Below, one piece after another: positions 26,433-36,293 of a stretch of 43,953 nt of DNA (its first letter is position 1; each line of letters begins with the position of its first letter). The notes under the pieces were generated by a model. That model was not told where the DNA came from, made no database searches, and worked only from the letters and a program-made list of their open reading frames with translations. Position numbers and translations under genes: made by a program. The stretch is from CAVURW01 sp963743595 (GTDB lineage Bacteria; Verrucomicrobiota; Verrucomicrobiia; Methylacidiphilales; UBA1321), in contig CAVURW010000081.1 of the NCBI GenBank assembly GCA_963743595.1, forward strand, positions 1-43,953. Direction: 5' to 3'.

Positions 26433-29400
26433 ATGCAAGAGCTGCTTTCCCTGACGAGCCAAAGAGAAAAGAGGGGATTTGTTCTGTTAGTCGTCCTTCT
26501 TCTCACGGCTCTTTGTACCATCTTAGTTGTTGGTTTTTTAATTGTCGTTTCTAACGATTTTGCTACGTCCAAGGCCTATTCTAGTGGGGAACGAAGCCAC
26601 CAGTTAGCGGATTCTACGGTTCAGCTTGTCATGGGGCAAATTCAGCAAGCGACCAGCAGTACCGCGAATGTTGGCTGGGCCTCGCAGCCCGGGATGATTC
26701 GGACCTACGACAACAGCGGAAATCCTCAGACTAATTATAAACTCTATTCTTCCGGAGCCATGACCACGTCTGGGGCGTTGACCGTTCCAGCCGCCGCGAG
26801 CACCTCCGGTGGTAACGTCAATGACTTCGACCCAGCTTGGTTCAGCAATACCGCTCTTTGGACGGACCTTAATTCTCCCGTCACCGATGATACGGGAACT
26901 CTTAACTACCCAATCATCGATGGAAATAATCTTTCAACCTCTTCTGGGGTGTCCACCTACCAAGCGCCTGCGCAGACCATCCAGGGATTCTCGATTAATA
27001 GTCCGCCCCTGGCAAAACAAGGAACGATTAATCCGGTTCCAATGCCAGTTCAATGGCTTTATCAGTTGAAGGATGGCTCAATCGTTGCCGGAACTTCTAA
27101 CGGGACAAATACGGTTAACGTTACGAACGCGAGTACGACAAACCCCATTGTAGCCAGAATCGCCTTTTGGACTGACGATGAAACCTCAAAGATCAACATT
27201 AATACCGCCTGTGGTGACGAGTGGACGACAACGTCTTCACCGACGGTAACAACCTCTGTGCCAAACCAACCTGGATTTGGCTCTTCGGCGCCTTATGTCC
27301 CCCCGGGTGCCTTTTGGGATATTCCCCGGTGTTACACCTCTTATGACTTCTACAATTTGGCTCTAAATCAGCCAGCGCAGAATGAATTTCAACGCTACCC
27401 AGGCCATCCAGCTACGGTATACCTCTCCGCTGTTTTTCCTAACCTTACTCGTGATCAAATTTTCAGCCTTGTGCCCCGCATTAATGGGGGAGGATCTGAG
27501 GGTGGTACGGTCTTGGCGGCTCAAGCGGTAGTTCCAGATTCGGATCGATTGTACGGCTCGGTTGATGAATTGCTCTTTGCTGCTACGAAGCCGTCTACTC
27601 TGCGTACGTTAAACGATACCAGCACGAATATTCTTAATAAGGCCACGATGAAACAGGCAACATTTTTCGTGACGGCCAACAGCCGAGCCCCGGAGGTGAA
27701 TGTCTTTGGTCAGCCCCGAATTGCCATTTGGCCGATCGATTCCGACGTGATTGCGCAAGAAGCCACCGGCAACTTAAGTCCTCGTGGAACCGCTTTTGAT
27801 GCCCTGATGGCCTTCTGCTCCCACCTCGGCCCCCTGGGTAGCGGTAATGATTATTGCGTGCAGCGTCAGGCCGGCGGCTATATGAGCCAAACGGCCGATC
27901 TTTCCATTGCACGGAACGCTTCTCTCTATTCTTATTTGCAGGGCTTGATGGGAGCCCCGCTACCAGGGTTTGGGGGCACCTTAGCCTCCAAATTTGGAGC
28001 AGATACGAATCAGATTGCGACGGAGATCTTCGACTACATTCGGTGCACTAATCCAAGCGATGACAACATCGCGTTTAAGACAGTTGATGGGAGTGGGAAC
28101 CCTACCAATGATGCGAACTGCTACACGCCCAATTGCACCTATACCACCAATATTTTTACGGGCGGATACTGGAGTGGAAACTTTCTCATGCCCAAGAGTA
28201 ACCATGCATTCATTGTCCCTGGGCAAATTGGAACGACCCAGGGGTTTGGAAGATCCGTAACCATCTCGGAAATGGGCCTGAGCTTCATCTGCTGTGGGAG
28301 CGAGCCCACCACAGGGATAAGCGGGGATGGCGGCACCACGGCGACGAATTCGGGGACAACGTATTACTCGAATTTCCCGCCGCTCACCGGCACGATGCCT
28401 CCCACCGTAGCCCAAATTGCCGCAAACGCCTTCTTTTCACCTACCCCTGGTCCGCCCCCCTCAGGCTACGCGACTCCCACGAGCCCCGGATTCATCCAAG
28501 CCAATTGGAATTACAATTTGCCGACCTACAATTGGGCAAGTGACACAACCGGCAAGCATTGGACGGGATTGCAGCCGGGCCAGAGCCGGGTGAAGGCCGT
28601 TTTCCTGCTCAATCCATATACGGTTTCTCCCGGTTACGGCACCATGCATTTGGATCTAGGCATAGAGGTTTCTGGCTTGGATGGCCTAAATCTTCAGGGT
28701 TATTTAACGGGAACCGGGAGTCCAACCCCAGGCATCTCGAACATTCCGATGGAATTTCCCCATGATGGCACTGTTGTGCTGTCCAGTCTCACCCTCCGCA
28801 CACCCACATGGGGATTGAGTACGGAATTTTTCCTCAATGCTTTTTTCGCTCCCCTGCTAAACTTACCTGAAAATTCGACAATCCCATCTCCCCAAGTCGG
28901 CGATACTCCAGCAACTTTCAACGGAAAGACTACTAATCAGGGCCCCTCCTATCGTATTTACCCATTTGTCAGTGCTCCCATTACAGTCAGTTCCAACTCG
29001 TACATGGTCTTGACCGGAGGTAATAACGTGACGGTTAAACTTTGGCATTTGTCCTCGGCAGATGAAACGGGTCTATCGGCAGGATTTACCCCTCCCGCGA
29101 CACAAACTACGCCAACCGCGACGTCCACCCTGATTCAAACAATCAGTGTCAACCTTGCCCCGCTAACGGGATTTAAAGTCCCCACCGTTTGTACTGACCC
29201 CACTGTGTATAACTACGGTAACAATGTTTACGCTAATAATCCTCTGCCGCCGTGCCTATGGGACTTCACGCAAAACGGGGTCTTCGGTAACTCAAATCCC
29301 AGTGGACGCTTTTACGATTGTCAAGGTCAAAGTGGGCACGAGGCCGATTTCATTTATAATTCATACGACTCCATTCGAACTCTGGTTCCTGGTTACCCGA

Positions 29401-30755
29401 CAGATAAGACTGGTGTTGCTGGAGACTACCGTATGCTGGCAGCTCTGGGTGTAGTCCCGCCCACAGTTTTTGTCGCTCATCGATTAATCACCGATAGCCC
29501 TACCTCCCAATATTGCTACTCATTTTCTGCTTTATGCCCCAATTGTCGTGCCTTTCAGGCATGGGCCCCACCAAATCAGGACGCGGGACCTTCGCCGCAG
29601 CCAACAAGTTGCACCTTTGGTTCACTGGTGACTTCAACTCCTCCTCAAGCCAAATTAGCTGCTAGCGTGAACAATTTGATCCCCGTTCAGACGGGTGATT
29701 TCGATAACGGCTGCGGCTCTGATATGGATGGGCCGTACATCAACAAACCGGATACTGGGTTTAGCTTTAATACAGCGATGAGCGGAATCTATCCCTATTT
29801 TGACCGCTATGCCGATAACACGATCACCACGTTCTATTCACCAAACCGGCAAGTTTCTTCACCGGGTAGGTTCGGATCTTTGCCAGTCGGCGTACAGCGC
29901 GGATTACCCTGGACAACCCTATTATTTCGCCCTCAACCCACGCATCCCGATGGAGTACCTGTTCCTGATGTAGGGGCCCTTTCATCCGGCGCGCCTTATG
30001 GAGCTCAGGTCGCTGATCATATGATAATGGATTTCTTTTGGATGCCTGTCGTTGAGCCCTATGCGATCAGCGAGCCTTTTTCGACCGCCGGCAAGATCAA
30101 TTTGAATTATCAGATTGCCCCCTTTACTTACATCATCAGAGAAACGGCGATTGATGCCTTGCTCAAATCTCAACGCGTGCTAGCCATACCCAACACAGCC
30201 GTCAGCACTCAATATAAGAACCCCTATGGTTATCCAGCCGGTGGAAATGGAGGCTGGCCTTCCGCTGATTATCGATCTGATCTCAACCTGAGTGACACCA
30301 ATGGAACCCTTCGTCAATTTAAGGAGAAATTTGCCGCTGGCGACCTATTCCGCTCAGCATCTCAAATCTGCGATATTTACCTAACTCCCTCGAACCAAGC
30401 TTGGACAAAGAATGTCAGTGCAACCACGTTTTGGACTAACAATCAACTTACGGGCGATAACGCAAGAGAAACTCCCTATGCGAATCTCTACGGCTGTTTA
30501 ACGACGAAATCGAATACCTATACAGTTCACTTTCGTGTCCAAGCGTTACAGAAAATTCCTTCGACACCGGCTAACCAATGGGTGGATGGGTCCGATGTCG
30601 TCAATAGTGATTATCGGGGTTCTACTCTGATCGAGCGCTATGTGGATTCCAGCAGCAGCACTCTTCCCGACTTCACAAAACCCTTCAACGCTGCCAATAC
30701 TCTGGGACCTTCTTACAAGTTTAGGGTTCTCAGTACCCGTAAATTTGCTCCGTGA
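26433..30755 (+). CDS. Verru_Chthon cassette protein A (giant GspK-like pseudopilin protein)
   Basis: A 1440-residue protein of the Verru_Chthon cassette A family. The start is set at ATG 26433, since QREKRG before FVLLVVLLLTALCTILVVGF is a prepilin-type leader and upstream frame adds nothing conserved. As in GspK, the pilin helix lacks the Glu at position 5. Residues about 240-260 (ARIAFWTDDETSKININTACG) resemble the GspK motif for the folded domain. The rest is a large extracellular region rich in Asn, Thr, Pro, Gly and Tyr with Cys pairs (YTPNCTYT, CYSFSALCPNC). It begins the four-gene cassette in which B, C and D look like GspI, GspJ and GspH. Function: probably the cap-like part of a pseudopilus tip; this is an inference from sequence. 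Confidence 0.85.
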   Translation: MQELLSLTSQREKRGFVLLVVLLLTALCTILVVGFLIVVSNDFATSKAYSSGERSHQLADSTVQLVMGQIQQATSSTANVGWASQPGMIRTYDNSGNPQTNYKLYSSGAMTTSGALTVPAAASTSGGNVNDFDPAWFSNTALWTDLNSPVTDDTGTLNYPIIDGNNLSTSSGVSTYQAPAQTIQGFSINSPPLAKQGTINPVPMPVQWLYQLKDGSIVAGTSNGTNTVNVTNASTTNPIVARIAFWTDDETSKININTACGDEWTTTSSPTVTTSVPNQPGFGSSAPYVPPGAFWDIPRCYTSYDFYNLALNQPAQNEFQRYPGHPATVYLSAVFPNLTRDQIFSLVPRINGGGSEGGTVLAAQAVVPDSDRLYGSVDELLFAATKPSTLRTLNDTSTNILNKATMKQATFFVTANSRAPEVNVFGQPRIAIWPIDSDVIAQEATGNLSPRGTAFDALMAFCSHLGPLGSGNDYCVQRQAGGYMSQTADLSIARNASLYSYLQGLMGAPLPGFGGTLASKFGADTNQIATEIFDYIRCTNPSDDNIAFKTVDGSGNPTNDANCYTPNCTYTTNIFTGGYWSGNFLMPKSNHAFIVPGQIGTTQGFGRSVTISEMGLSFICCGSEPTTGISGDGGTTATNSGTTYYSNFPPLTGTMPPTVAQIAANAFFSPTPGPPPSGYATPTSPGFIQANWNYNLPTYNWASDTTGKHWTGLQPGQSRVKAVFLLNPYTVSPGYGTMHLDLGIEVSGLDGLNLQGYLTGTGSPTPGISNIPMEFPHDGTVVLSSLTLRTPTWGLSTEFFLNAFFAPLLNLPENSTIPSPQVGDTPATFNGKTTNQGPSYRIYPFVSAPITVSSNSYMVLTGGNNVTVKLWHLSSADETGLSAGFTPPATQTTPTATSTLIQTISVNLAPLTGFKVPTVCTDPTVYNYGNNVYANNPLPPCLWDFTQNGVFGNSNPSGRFYDCQGQSGHEADFIYNSYDSIRTLVPGYPTDKTGVAGDYRMLAALGVVPPTVFVAHRLITDSPTSQYCYSFSALCPNCRAFQAWAPPNQDAGPSPQPTSCTFGSLVTSTPPQAKLAASVNNLIPVQTGDFDNGCGSDMDGPYINKPDTGFSFNTAMSGIYPYFDRYADNTITTFYSPNRQVSSPGRFGSLPVGVQRGLPWTTLLFRPQPTHPDGVPVPDVGALSSGAPYGAQVADHMIMDFFWMPVVEPYAISEPFSTAGKINLNYQIAPFTYIIRETAIDALLKSQRVLAIPNTAVSTQYKNPYGYPAGGNGGWPSADYRSDLNLSDTNGTLRQFKEKFAAGDLFRSASQICDIYLTPSNQAWTKNVSATTFWTNNQLTGDNARETPYANLYGCLTTKSNTYTVHFRVQALQKIPSTPANQWVDGSDVVNSDYRGSTLIERYVDSSSSTLPDFTKPFNAANTLGPSYKFRVLSTRKFAP

Positions 30756-31069
30756 AGAGCTGAGGTTAAGTACGAATATCGCTGCGAACGTTTGTCCCTG
30801 AGCCACAATCTTGGGTTTATCGCCCCTAGATACGGGAAGTCGACGACCGGGGCTTGGACCCAGCACGGCGAGGGGAGGTAGCCCTAGTCCCGCCCCCTGA
30901 TATTCTCGCCTGAATATTGAAAATCAGCGCTTAACAAAACTCGGGAAGTTGCCGAAATAGACTTGGGGCCGCAGTTTCCCGAATCTTTTTTCAACCCTCT
31001 CCGCAGTAAGGAGACCCAAGAAGCCGAAAATGGCATTGACAAAATAAAGCGATGTGTAATCATTGACAC
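30756..31069. other. Intergenic region between cassette genes A and B
   Basis: A 314-base non-coding gap, unusually long for this cassette. No frame of interest lies in it. A TTGACA at 31036-31041 is present, but the nearest TATAAT-like hexamer is too close, so I do not claim a promoter. It ends at the B start. Confidence 0.4.
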
Positions 31070-31585
31070 ATGGACGCATTACTCAATCTTCCACGGACCC
31101 ACGAGATTACGCTTGAGGTCAAAAACCGCAAAAAGAAGGCGGGATTCACTCTTATTGAGGTAATGATCGCGATGGCTATTTTCTCCTTTTCTTTTATCGG
31201 TATTATGGGAATGATGAGCACTGGTCTTTATCTGTTCCATCAAGGTACCAATCTGACCACCTCCACAGAAATCGCGCAGCAAGTCATTAATTCTGTCCAA
31301 CAGACGAGCTATAGCCAGCTTAGCGGACTTGAAGGTCAAATGTACTACTACGACGATCAGGGGAACCTCTTAACCACCGGAAACCAGTCTCAAGCTGTGT
31401 TCCAGGCTCATGTCACCGTAAATTCTTCTGTGCAGCTTCCTGGATCGACGTTGACGAACCCTAACTTAGCTGTAGCGACTGTTCAAGTGGCCTACAACCC
31501 CGGTAACTTAGCAGTCAATTGGACCGGAACCACGCCCGGAGTGTCGCTTGTAAACTACACAACCGTGGTTTCGAATGTCAACTAA
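31070..31585 (+). CDS. Verru_Chthon cassette protein B (GspI-like minor pseudopilin)
   Basis: A 171-residue prepilin. The leader NRKKKAG is followed by FTLIEVMIAMAIFSFSFIGI, a classic type IV pilin cleavage site (after Gly, Phe first) with Glu at position 5. The globular part is short and beta-rich. The V-M-I-A-M-A-I-F pattern and small size fit GspI-type minor pseudopilins. It is processed by prepilin peptidase and inserts in the inner membrane until assembled. It overlaps the C gene by 11 bases, implying coupled translation. The ATG at 31070 is the only reasonable start. Confidence 0.85.
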   Translation: MDALLNLPRTHEITLEVKNRKKKAGFTLIEVMIAMAIFSFSFIGIMGMMSTGLYLFHQGTNLTTSTEIAQQVINSVQQTSYSQLSGLEGQMYYYDDQGNLLTTGNQSQAVFQAHVTVNSSVQLPGSTLTNPNLAVATVQVAYNPGNLAVNWTGTTPGVSLVNYTTVVSNVN

Positions 31586-32726
31586 CAGGAGACACGGCTT
31601 CACCCTGGTGGAGGTGCTAGTCAGCATCGCCATAGTGTCCGTCATGTTGATTGCATTGATGACAATGGTGGCGCAGATCTCCAATACGTGGTTGTTTGCG
31701 ACCAACAGGGCGAGTCAGTTCACCGAGGCACGAAATGGATTTGAATCTATTACCCGCAGATTAAGCCAAGCCACGCTGAATACTTACATGGACTATGTCT
31801 CGGTTAGTGGCAACAACGTCACCTATCGATCTTCCTTATCAGCCGCAAATACAGCTAGCTTTGTACCGAATAGCTATGCCAGAGCCTCCGAGTTGAGGTT
31901 CATCAGCGGACCAAATTTGGCGGGGAGTAATTCCTCGACGCCGGTTCGTCCAAGCCATGCGGTTTTTTTTCAAGCTCCATTGGGATTTGCATCGGACCAA
32001 ACGGACTTTGGCGGGCTCTCAAATCTCCTTAATACCTGGGGCTACTACATTGAGTTTAATAGTGATATTGCCAACGCCCCGACTTTCGTTTCCAGCCTGT
32101 CAACTTTCGTACCTAGATACCGCTTCAGGCTCGTAGAGATGATGGAACCTTCAGAATCGCTCTCTGTTTATAAATACACGAACGGGAACGTAGGCCTGAC
32201 AAGCTCCCAGCCATCGGGCATGAATTGGTTCACGGACCCGCTAAATGCGGGCTCGTATTCCAGGGTTTTAGCTGAAAACATCGTCGCGCTGGTCATCACC
32301 CCGAAACTGAGTCCGCAGGATCAGATCGCGGCAGCACCGGGTGGGACCGGGGGAGACGGACTGTTGGCTCCAAATTACTCATATGACTCGACCTCAACTG
32401 GTCAAGCACAATCGGCTCCAAACGCCACGGTGGCCGGTATACTGAACTCCCGGAATCAACTGCCACCGCTTATTCAGGTCACAATGGTTGCAGTGGATGA
32501 GACCTCCTATAAACGCTTTCAGGGAACTTCAACGACGGCTCCCGACCTGGGACTCGGGACACTTTTTCAGACTGTGGGTGATACGACGAATCCTTCGAAC
32601 CCCGGCTACGCACAAGACCTCCAGACGCTGGAAAATACGCTCCAGGCTCAAAAGCTCAATTACCGTGTTTTTAGTACGACAATATCAGTGAAATCGGCCA
32701 AGTGGAGTTCCAGCCAGACGAACTAA
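31575..32726 (+). CDS. Verru_Chthon cassette protein C (GspJ-like minor pseudopilin)
   Basis: A 383-residue prepilin with leader MSTNRRHG and FTLVEVLVSIAIVSVMLIAL, including Glu5. The following ASQFTEARNGFESITRRLSQATLNTY is the helix seen in GspJ-type pseudopilins (RxxxAFxxIxRRLSQA-like). A large beta-rich domain follows. It is longer than typical GspJ. It overlaps B by 11 bases and ends 7 bases before D. All three genes are translated as one unit with A upstream. Confidence 0.85.
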   Translation: MSTNRRHGFTLVEVLVSIAIVSVMLIALMTMVAQISNTWLFATNRASQFTEARNGFESITRRLSQATLNTYMDYVSVSGNNVTYRSSLSAANTASFVPNSYARASELRFISGPNLAGSNSSTPVRPSHAVFFQAPLGFASDQTDFGGLSNLLNTWGYYIEFNSDIANAPTFVSSLSTFVPRYRFRLVEMMEPSESLSVYKYTNGNVGLTSSQPSGMNWFTDPLNAGSYSRVLAENIVALVITPKLSPQDQIAAAPGGTGGDGLLAPNYSYDSTSTGQAQSAPNATVAGILNSRNQLPPLIQVTMVAVDETSYKRFQGTSTTAPDLGLGTLFQTVGDTTNPSNPGYAQDLQTLENTLQAQKLNYRVFSTTISVKSAKWSSSQTN

Positions 32727-32733
32727 ATTTAAC

Positions 32734-33459
32734 ATGCTGCCAATGAAGCCCATGCAGTTGCGCCGCAAGATGCATTCTCAGCATCCAAAATGTCGCTCAA
32801 TAAAAAAGCATTTTCCGAAGAGCAAGCTCGGCTTTTCTCTCGTTGAAATGCTCGTGGTACTAGCGATTATCGCCTTCTTGGCCGTGGCTATCATTCCAAG
32901 CATCTTCCAGGTTATGGCGGCTTCATTGACTCAAGCGGGATTCAGCCTAAGTAGTACGATTACCTCCGCCCGACAGGCGGCCTTAGCACAGAATCAATCC
33001 ATGGAAATCCGGCTTTATCAGTATGCCGACCCGACCGTTTCTGGAGAAATAGCCGCAAACCCAACCACGGGAAAATACAGAGCATTTCAGGTATTTCAAA
33101 TTGCCGATTCCGGTACCGTCACCGCCTTTACTATGGTTCAAACATTACCTGCTGGGATCATCATCGATTCAGGAGCGCAACTTTCTTCGATTATCGGGCC
33201 GGGCCAATCAAAAATCTGGACGGCTACAGATCCACAAATTTCTTTGCCCGTAATCGGAGTGAATTACAACTGCATGGCTTTTCGTATGCGTCCAGATGGT
33301 TCTACCAATTTAGCTAGCATATTGCCCTCGCCGCCAGGGTCATGGTGTCTTACTCTGCACAGCAACAACCTCGGAGATGGACTTTCGACTCCGCCGGCAA
33401 ACTTTATTACCGTTCAAGTAGATCCTGTTTCTGGGAAAATGACCGTCTTTCACCCGTAG
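32734..33459 (+). CDS. Verru_Chthon cassette protein D (GspH-like minor pseudopilin)
   Basis: A 241-residue prepilin with a long basic leader ending KSKLG before FSLVEMLVVLAIIAFLAVAI, and Glu5. LSSTITSARQAALAQNQSMEIRLY then gives the conserved helix-strand of GspH/FimT-type pseudopilins (ARxxAlxxnxxvxlrl). The leader is about 33 residues, longer than usual, and contains several Met codons, so the start within 32734-32775 is uncertain. It is the last gene of the cassette; no terminator is visible behind it. Confidence 0.85.
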   Translation: MLPMKPMQLRRKMHSQHPKCRSIKKHFPKSKLGFSLVEMLVVLAIIAFLAVAIIPSIFQVMAASLTQAGFSLSSTITSARQAALAQNQSMEIRLYQYADPTVSGEIAANPTTGKYRAFQVFQIADSGTVTAFTMVQTLPAGIIIDSGAQLSSIIGPGQSKIWTATDPQISLPVIGVNYNCMAFRMRPDGSTNLASILPSPPGSWCLTLHSNNLGDGLSTPPANFITVQVDPVSGKMTVFHP

Positions 33460-33917
33460 TCACTAGAAATCCTTAGAGAAGGCTTTGTTGAGCCATCCCT
33501 ACGGAAGCTATCGATGATAGGAATGCGAGTCGCGTGGACGGGTAGGATTTGCTGTGGGAATCCCGGCGATCAGTGCGGCGATCCAGAATGCGGTGGCCAT
33601 TTTTGACCGCTATGTTTTGATAAACGGGAGTTGGTTTAGATGGCCGTTTAGTTTGCATCGATATACCTTGTACTTGGAACCCTGAATCGCACCTTCAGCA
33701 AGCCACCGCTCGGTAACCAAGGAAGGAATGTTGGTAAAGATGTCGTGCCTTTAGCTGCAGTGGAGTGCGGACAACATTTTAAGAGGGATAAGTCGTTGGG
33801 AAAACATTCAGACGAGTTGTCGAACGGTGGTCGAGGACGTGAAAGTTGCTTGGGGAAGCTCCAGATCACCCAGTCTTCTGTTGACTTACATCCATCGGAC
33901 AGACTAGTATAATCGAT
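33460..33917. other. Intergenic region downstream of cassette
   Basis: A 458-base gap with no supported gene. A plus-strand frame near 33548-33670 reads GFAVGIPAISAAIQNAVAIF, which looks protein-like but has no start or domain; it may be a gene remnant. The 3' part should hold the promoter of the hydrolase at 33918. I see no hairpin. Confidence 0.4.
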
Positions 33918-36293
33918 ATGAAATTCGGCAATCAAAGCTTTATTCAGGTCGGCCCAGATAAAGACTCAACGCTAGGATTATGTATTTCGATCCTGCTTTG
34001 CAGTGCACTGTTCTCCTCCGCGTTAGCACAGAGTTCAACCCTACCCAATCCCGCAGATCCCGTGGGCACCATGGGGATCTGTTACCATTATGTGGATGGC
34101 ACAGCACCGCCAGCTTCAGATGTGGATCCGATCGTTGCGGCTGGTTTTACGTGGATACGCACTGACCTGAAATGGAACAACATCGAAAATCCGGGCCAAG
34201 AAGGGAATTATTATTGGGGCTACTTCGACACCGTCTACAACGCCTTTCACAGCAGAGGAATCAAAGTGCTGTTTATCCTCGATTACTGGAATTCGAACTA
34301 CGATGGTGGCTACGCGCCTTATGATGATGCGGGGCGGACAGCGTTTGCCAAATTTGCCGCAGCTGCCGCGGTTCACTACAACTCACTGGGCGGGGGTTTC
34401 GCGCTCGAAATTTATAACGAGCCCGAAAATTTTTGGAATTCTCCTACTCCCTTAACCCAGGACCAGATTTACCAGGAATACGCACCATTGGCTTTGGCTA
34501 CGAGCATTGCCATCCAACAGGCCGCGCCGAATGTGCCGGTAATGGGACCTGCAGCAGGCTATGGGTGGAATGTGGATCTCATGAATGCGATCGCTTCGAC
34601 CACGGCGACGGGGGGGGCGTTCCAGTACATGGCGGGGGCCAGTTACCATCAGTACGGTCATAATCCGGAATTTTACGGCAGCCTCAACGCTTCGGCGAAT
34701 GCGTTTTACAAAACTCTTGCTCCCTTTAACCCAAATTTGAAGACTTTTATCACCGAACAGGGCTACGCTCCTTCTGTTCCCGGCCTCACCCCGCAGCAGG
34801 TGGCACAACAGACCGCTCGCACCTATTTATACGGAGTCTACTCGGGCCAAGCTCTAACTTTTCTTTATGTTTGGCATGAACCGGGTGTTACCAGTCATAC
34901 AGCTGGTGATCCAAACTCCGGCAATGATTACGGAATAGTCGATAATGTCATTCTAAACAGTAGTAATCCGGCCGTCGTAAACGACACGCCCAAGCCCGCT
35001 TATTACGCCTGCCAGACTTACGCCCAGCAATTATCAGGATTTTTATATCAAAACCCGGTCAATACGGGGGATGCAAATGTCTTTTGTCTCGCTTTCGCGA
35101 AGGGAAATCAACCTTGTTACGTCGCTTGGTCCGCTTCTGAAAACCCCTATAATATTCAGCTGAATCTAGCTAACGGCTCGTACACCCTGACTAACTATGA
35201 CGGTACAATTACCACACAAGTCAACGTAACTAACGGCACCCTACCGCTCACCATCAACGGTGGTCCCCAATATTTGGTGCTGAATACCGTCCCGTCGAAA
35301 CTACCTCCGCTCCCCACCATCACGCTCCAGTCGACAATTACTTCTCCAGGCTCGTTCGTTGTTCTAGATTCGCCAAATGGCTTGTTCTCGTTGATCATGC
35401 AAGCTGACGGTAATTTAGTCGAATACAATGGGGCCACCGTGCCATGGGCAAGTGGTAGTTACGGTAAAGGGACGGGACCGTACACCGCCACCTTGCAAAG
35501 TAACGGAATCTTAGTAGTCACCGACTCTACGGGCACGGTCACTTGGTCAAGTAGCACCGCCAGCCAGGGAGTGGGACCTTACACTTTATCTGTCCTAAAT
35601 ACCGGGAACATAATGATCGTGGATTCAGATGGTACCGTTATTTTTCAAACAGGAGCCGTAGTGACCCCCACTCCTTCTCCTACACCGACTGCTACACCCA
35701 CGCCAACTCCTTCACCAACCGCTAAACCCACACCAACGCCTACACCTTCGCCAACTCGAACACCTACTCCTACACCGACCGCTGCACCTTCGCCAACTCG
35801 AACGCCCACTCCTACACCAACCGCTACACCTTCGCCAACTCGAACGCCCACTCCTACACCAACCGCTACACCTTCGCCAACTCGAACGCCCACTCCTACA
35901 CCGACCGCTGCACCTTCGCCAACCCGAACACCAACGCCAACACCGACCGCTGCACCTTCGCCAACCCGAACACCAACGCCAACACCGACCGCTGCACCCT
36001 CGCCAACTCGAACGCCTACTCCTACACCGACCGCTGCACCCTCGCCAACTCGCACACCGAGCCCAACGCCATCACGGACACCGAGTCCGACGCTAAAGCC
36101 GACTGCCACTCCAACACCGAAGCCGGTGTCGCCCACACGAACGCCAAGTCCCACGCCAGTTCCGCAGACACATACTCCGACTCCCAATCCACGAGGAGGG
36201 CACAATCCTTGGCAATTACGAAGCCCGACACCGACACCCGATCCCATCTTAGACCTTCTGGGAGTCGTGAATCAAAATAACAAAATGAACTAA
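33918..36293 (+). CDS. Secreted clan GH-A hydrolase with B-lectin module and Thr/Pro repeat linker
   Basis: A 791-residue exported enzyme with a signal peptide to LAQS (about residue 39). Residues about 45-345 form a TIM barrel of GH5/GH39-like type: MGICYHYVDG, GFTWIRTDLKWNNIE, VLFILDYWN, FALEIYNEPENFW with expected acid/base Glu168, YHQYGHNPEF and TFITEQGYAP with nucleophile Glu280. A small beta domain follows (about 380-457). Residues about 468-578 are a bulb-type lectin module (MQADGNLVEYNG, the QxDxNxVxY mannose-binding motif). Residues about 582-775 are Thr/Pro-rich repeats, then PRGGHNPWQLRSPTPTPDPILDLLGVV. It acts outside the cell; the substrate could be a mannan or a mixed glycan. 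In-frame coding continues past the stop (see 36294-36392). Confidence 0.85.
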   Translation: MKFGNQSFIQVGPDKDSTLGLCISILLCSALFSSALAQSSTLPNPADPVGTMGICYHYVDGTAPPASDVDPIVAAGFTWIRTDLKWNNIENPGQEGNYYWGYFDTVYNAFHSRGIKVLFILDYWNSNYDGGYAPYDDAGRTAFAKFAAAAAVHYNSLGGGFALEIYNEPENFWNSPTPLTQDQIYQEYAPLALATSIAIQQAAPNVPVMGPAAGYGWNVDLMNAIASTTATGGAFQYMAGASYHQYGHNPEFYGSLNASANAFYKTLAPFNPNLKTFITEQGYAPSVPGLTPQQVAQQTARTYLYGVYSGQALTFLYVWHEPGVTSHTAGDPNSGNDYGIVDNVILNSSNPAVVNDTPKPAYYACQTYAQQLSGFLYQNPVNTGDANVFCLAFAKGNQPCYVAWSASENPYNIQLNLANGSYTLTNYDGTITTQVNVTNGTLPLTINGGPQYLVLNTVPSKLPPLPTITLQSTITSPGSFVVLDSPNGLFSLIMQADGNLVEYNGATVPWASGSYGKGTGPYTATLQSNGILVVTDSTGTVTWSSSTASQGVGPYTLSVLNTGNIMIVDSDGTVIFQTGAVVTPTPSPTPTATPTPTPSPTAKPTPTPTPSPTRTPTPTPTAAPSPTRTPTPTPTATPSPTRTPTPTPTATPSPTRTPTPTPTAAPSPTRTPTPTPTAAPSPTRTPTPTPTAAPSPTRTPTPTPTAAPSPTRTPSPTPSRTPSPTLKPTATPTPKPVSPTRTPSPTPVPQTHTPTPNPRGGHNPWQLRSPTPTPDPILDLLGVVNQNNKMN
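35760..36053 (+). repeat. Seven tandem 42-base units encoding a Thr/Pro linker
   Basis: Seven consecutive copies of a 42-base unit encode TPTPTPTA-(A or T)-PSPTR. The copies differ mainly at silent positions and at one Ala/Thr codon, typical of slippage or unequal exchange. The shorter irregular TP-rich sequence around them (35661-36180) has the same composition. The linker is an extended spacer between the lectin module and the C-terminus. Copy number should vary among strains. Confidence 0.9.

Noticed and set aside
31036..31060. TTGACA followed by TGTAAT before cassette gene B
   Set aside because: The spacer is only about 13 bases, too short for a sigma-70 promoter.
33540..33670. Protein-like stretch GFAVGIPAISAAIQNAV in the gap after cassette gene D
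   Set aside because: No start codon, frame is short, and similarity to oxidoreductase C-termini is only a vague impression.
35645..36247. Gly/Val-rich minus-strand frame of 200 codons opposite the Thr/Pro linker
   Set aside because: It is the reverse complement of the TP repeats, with no start context or domain.
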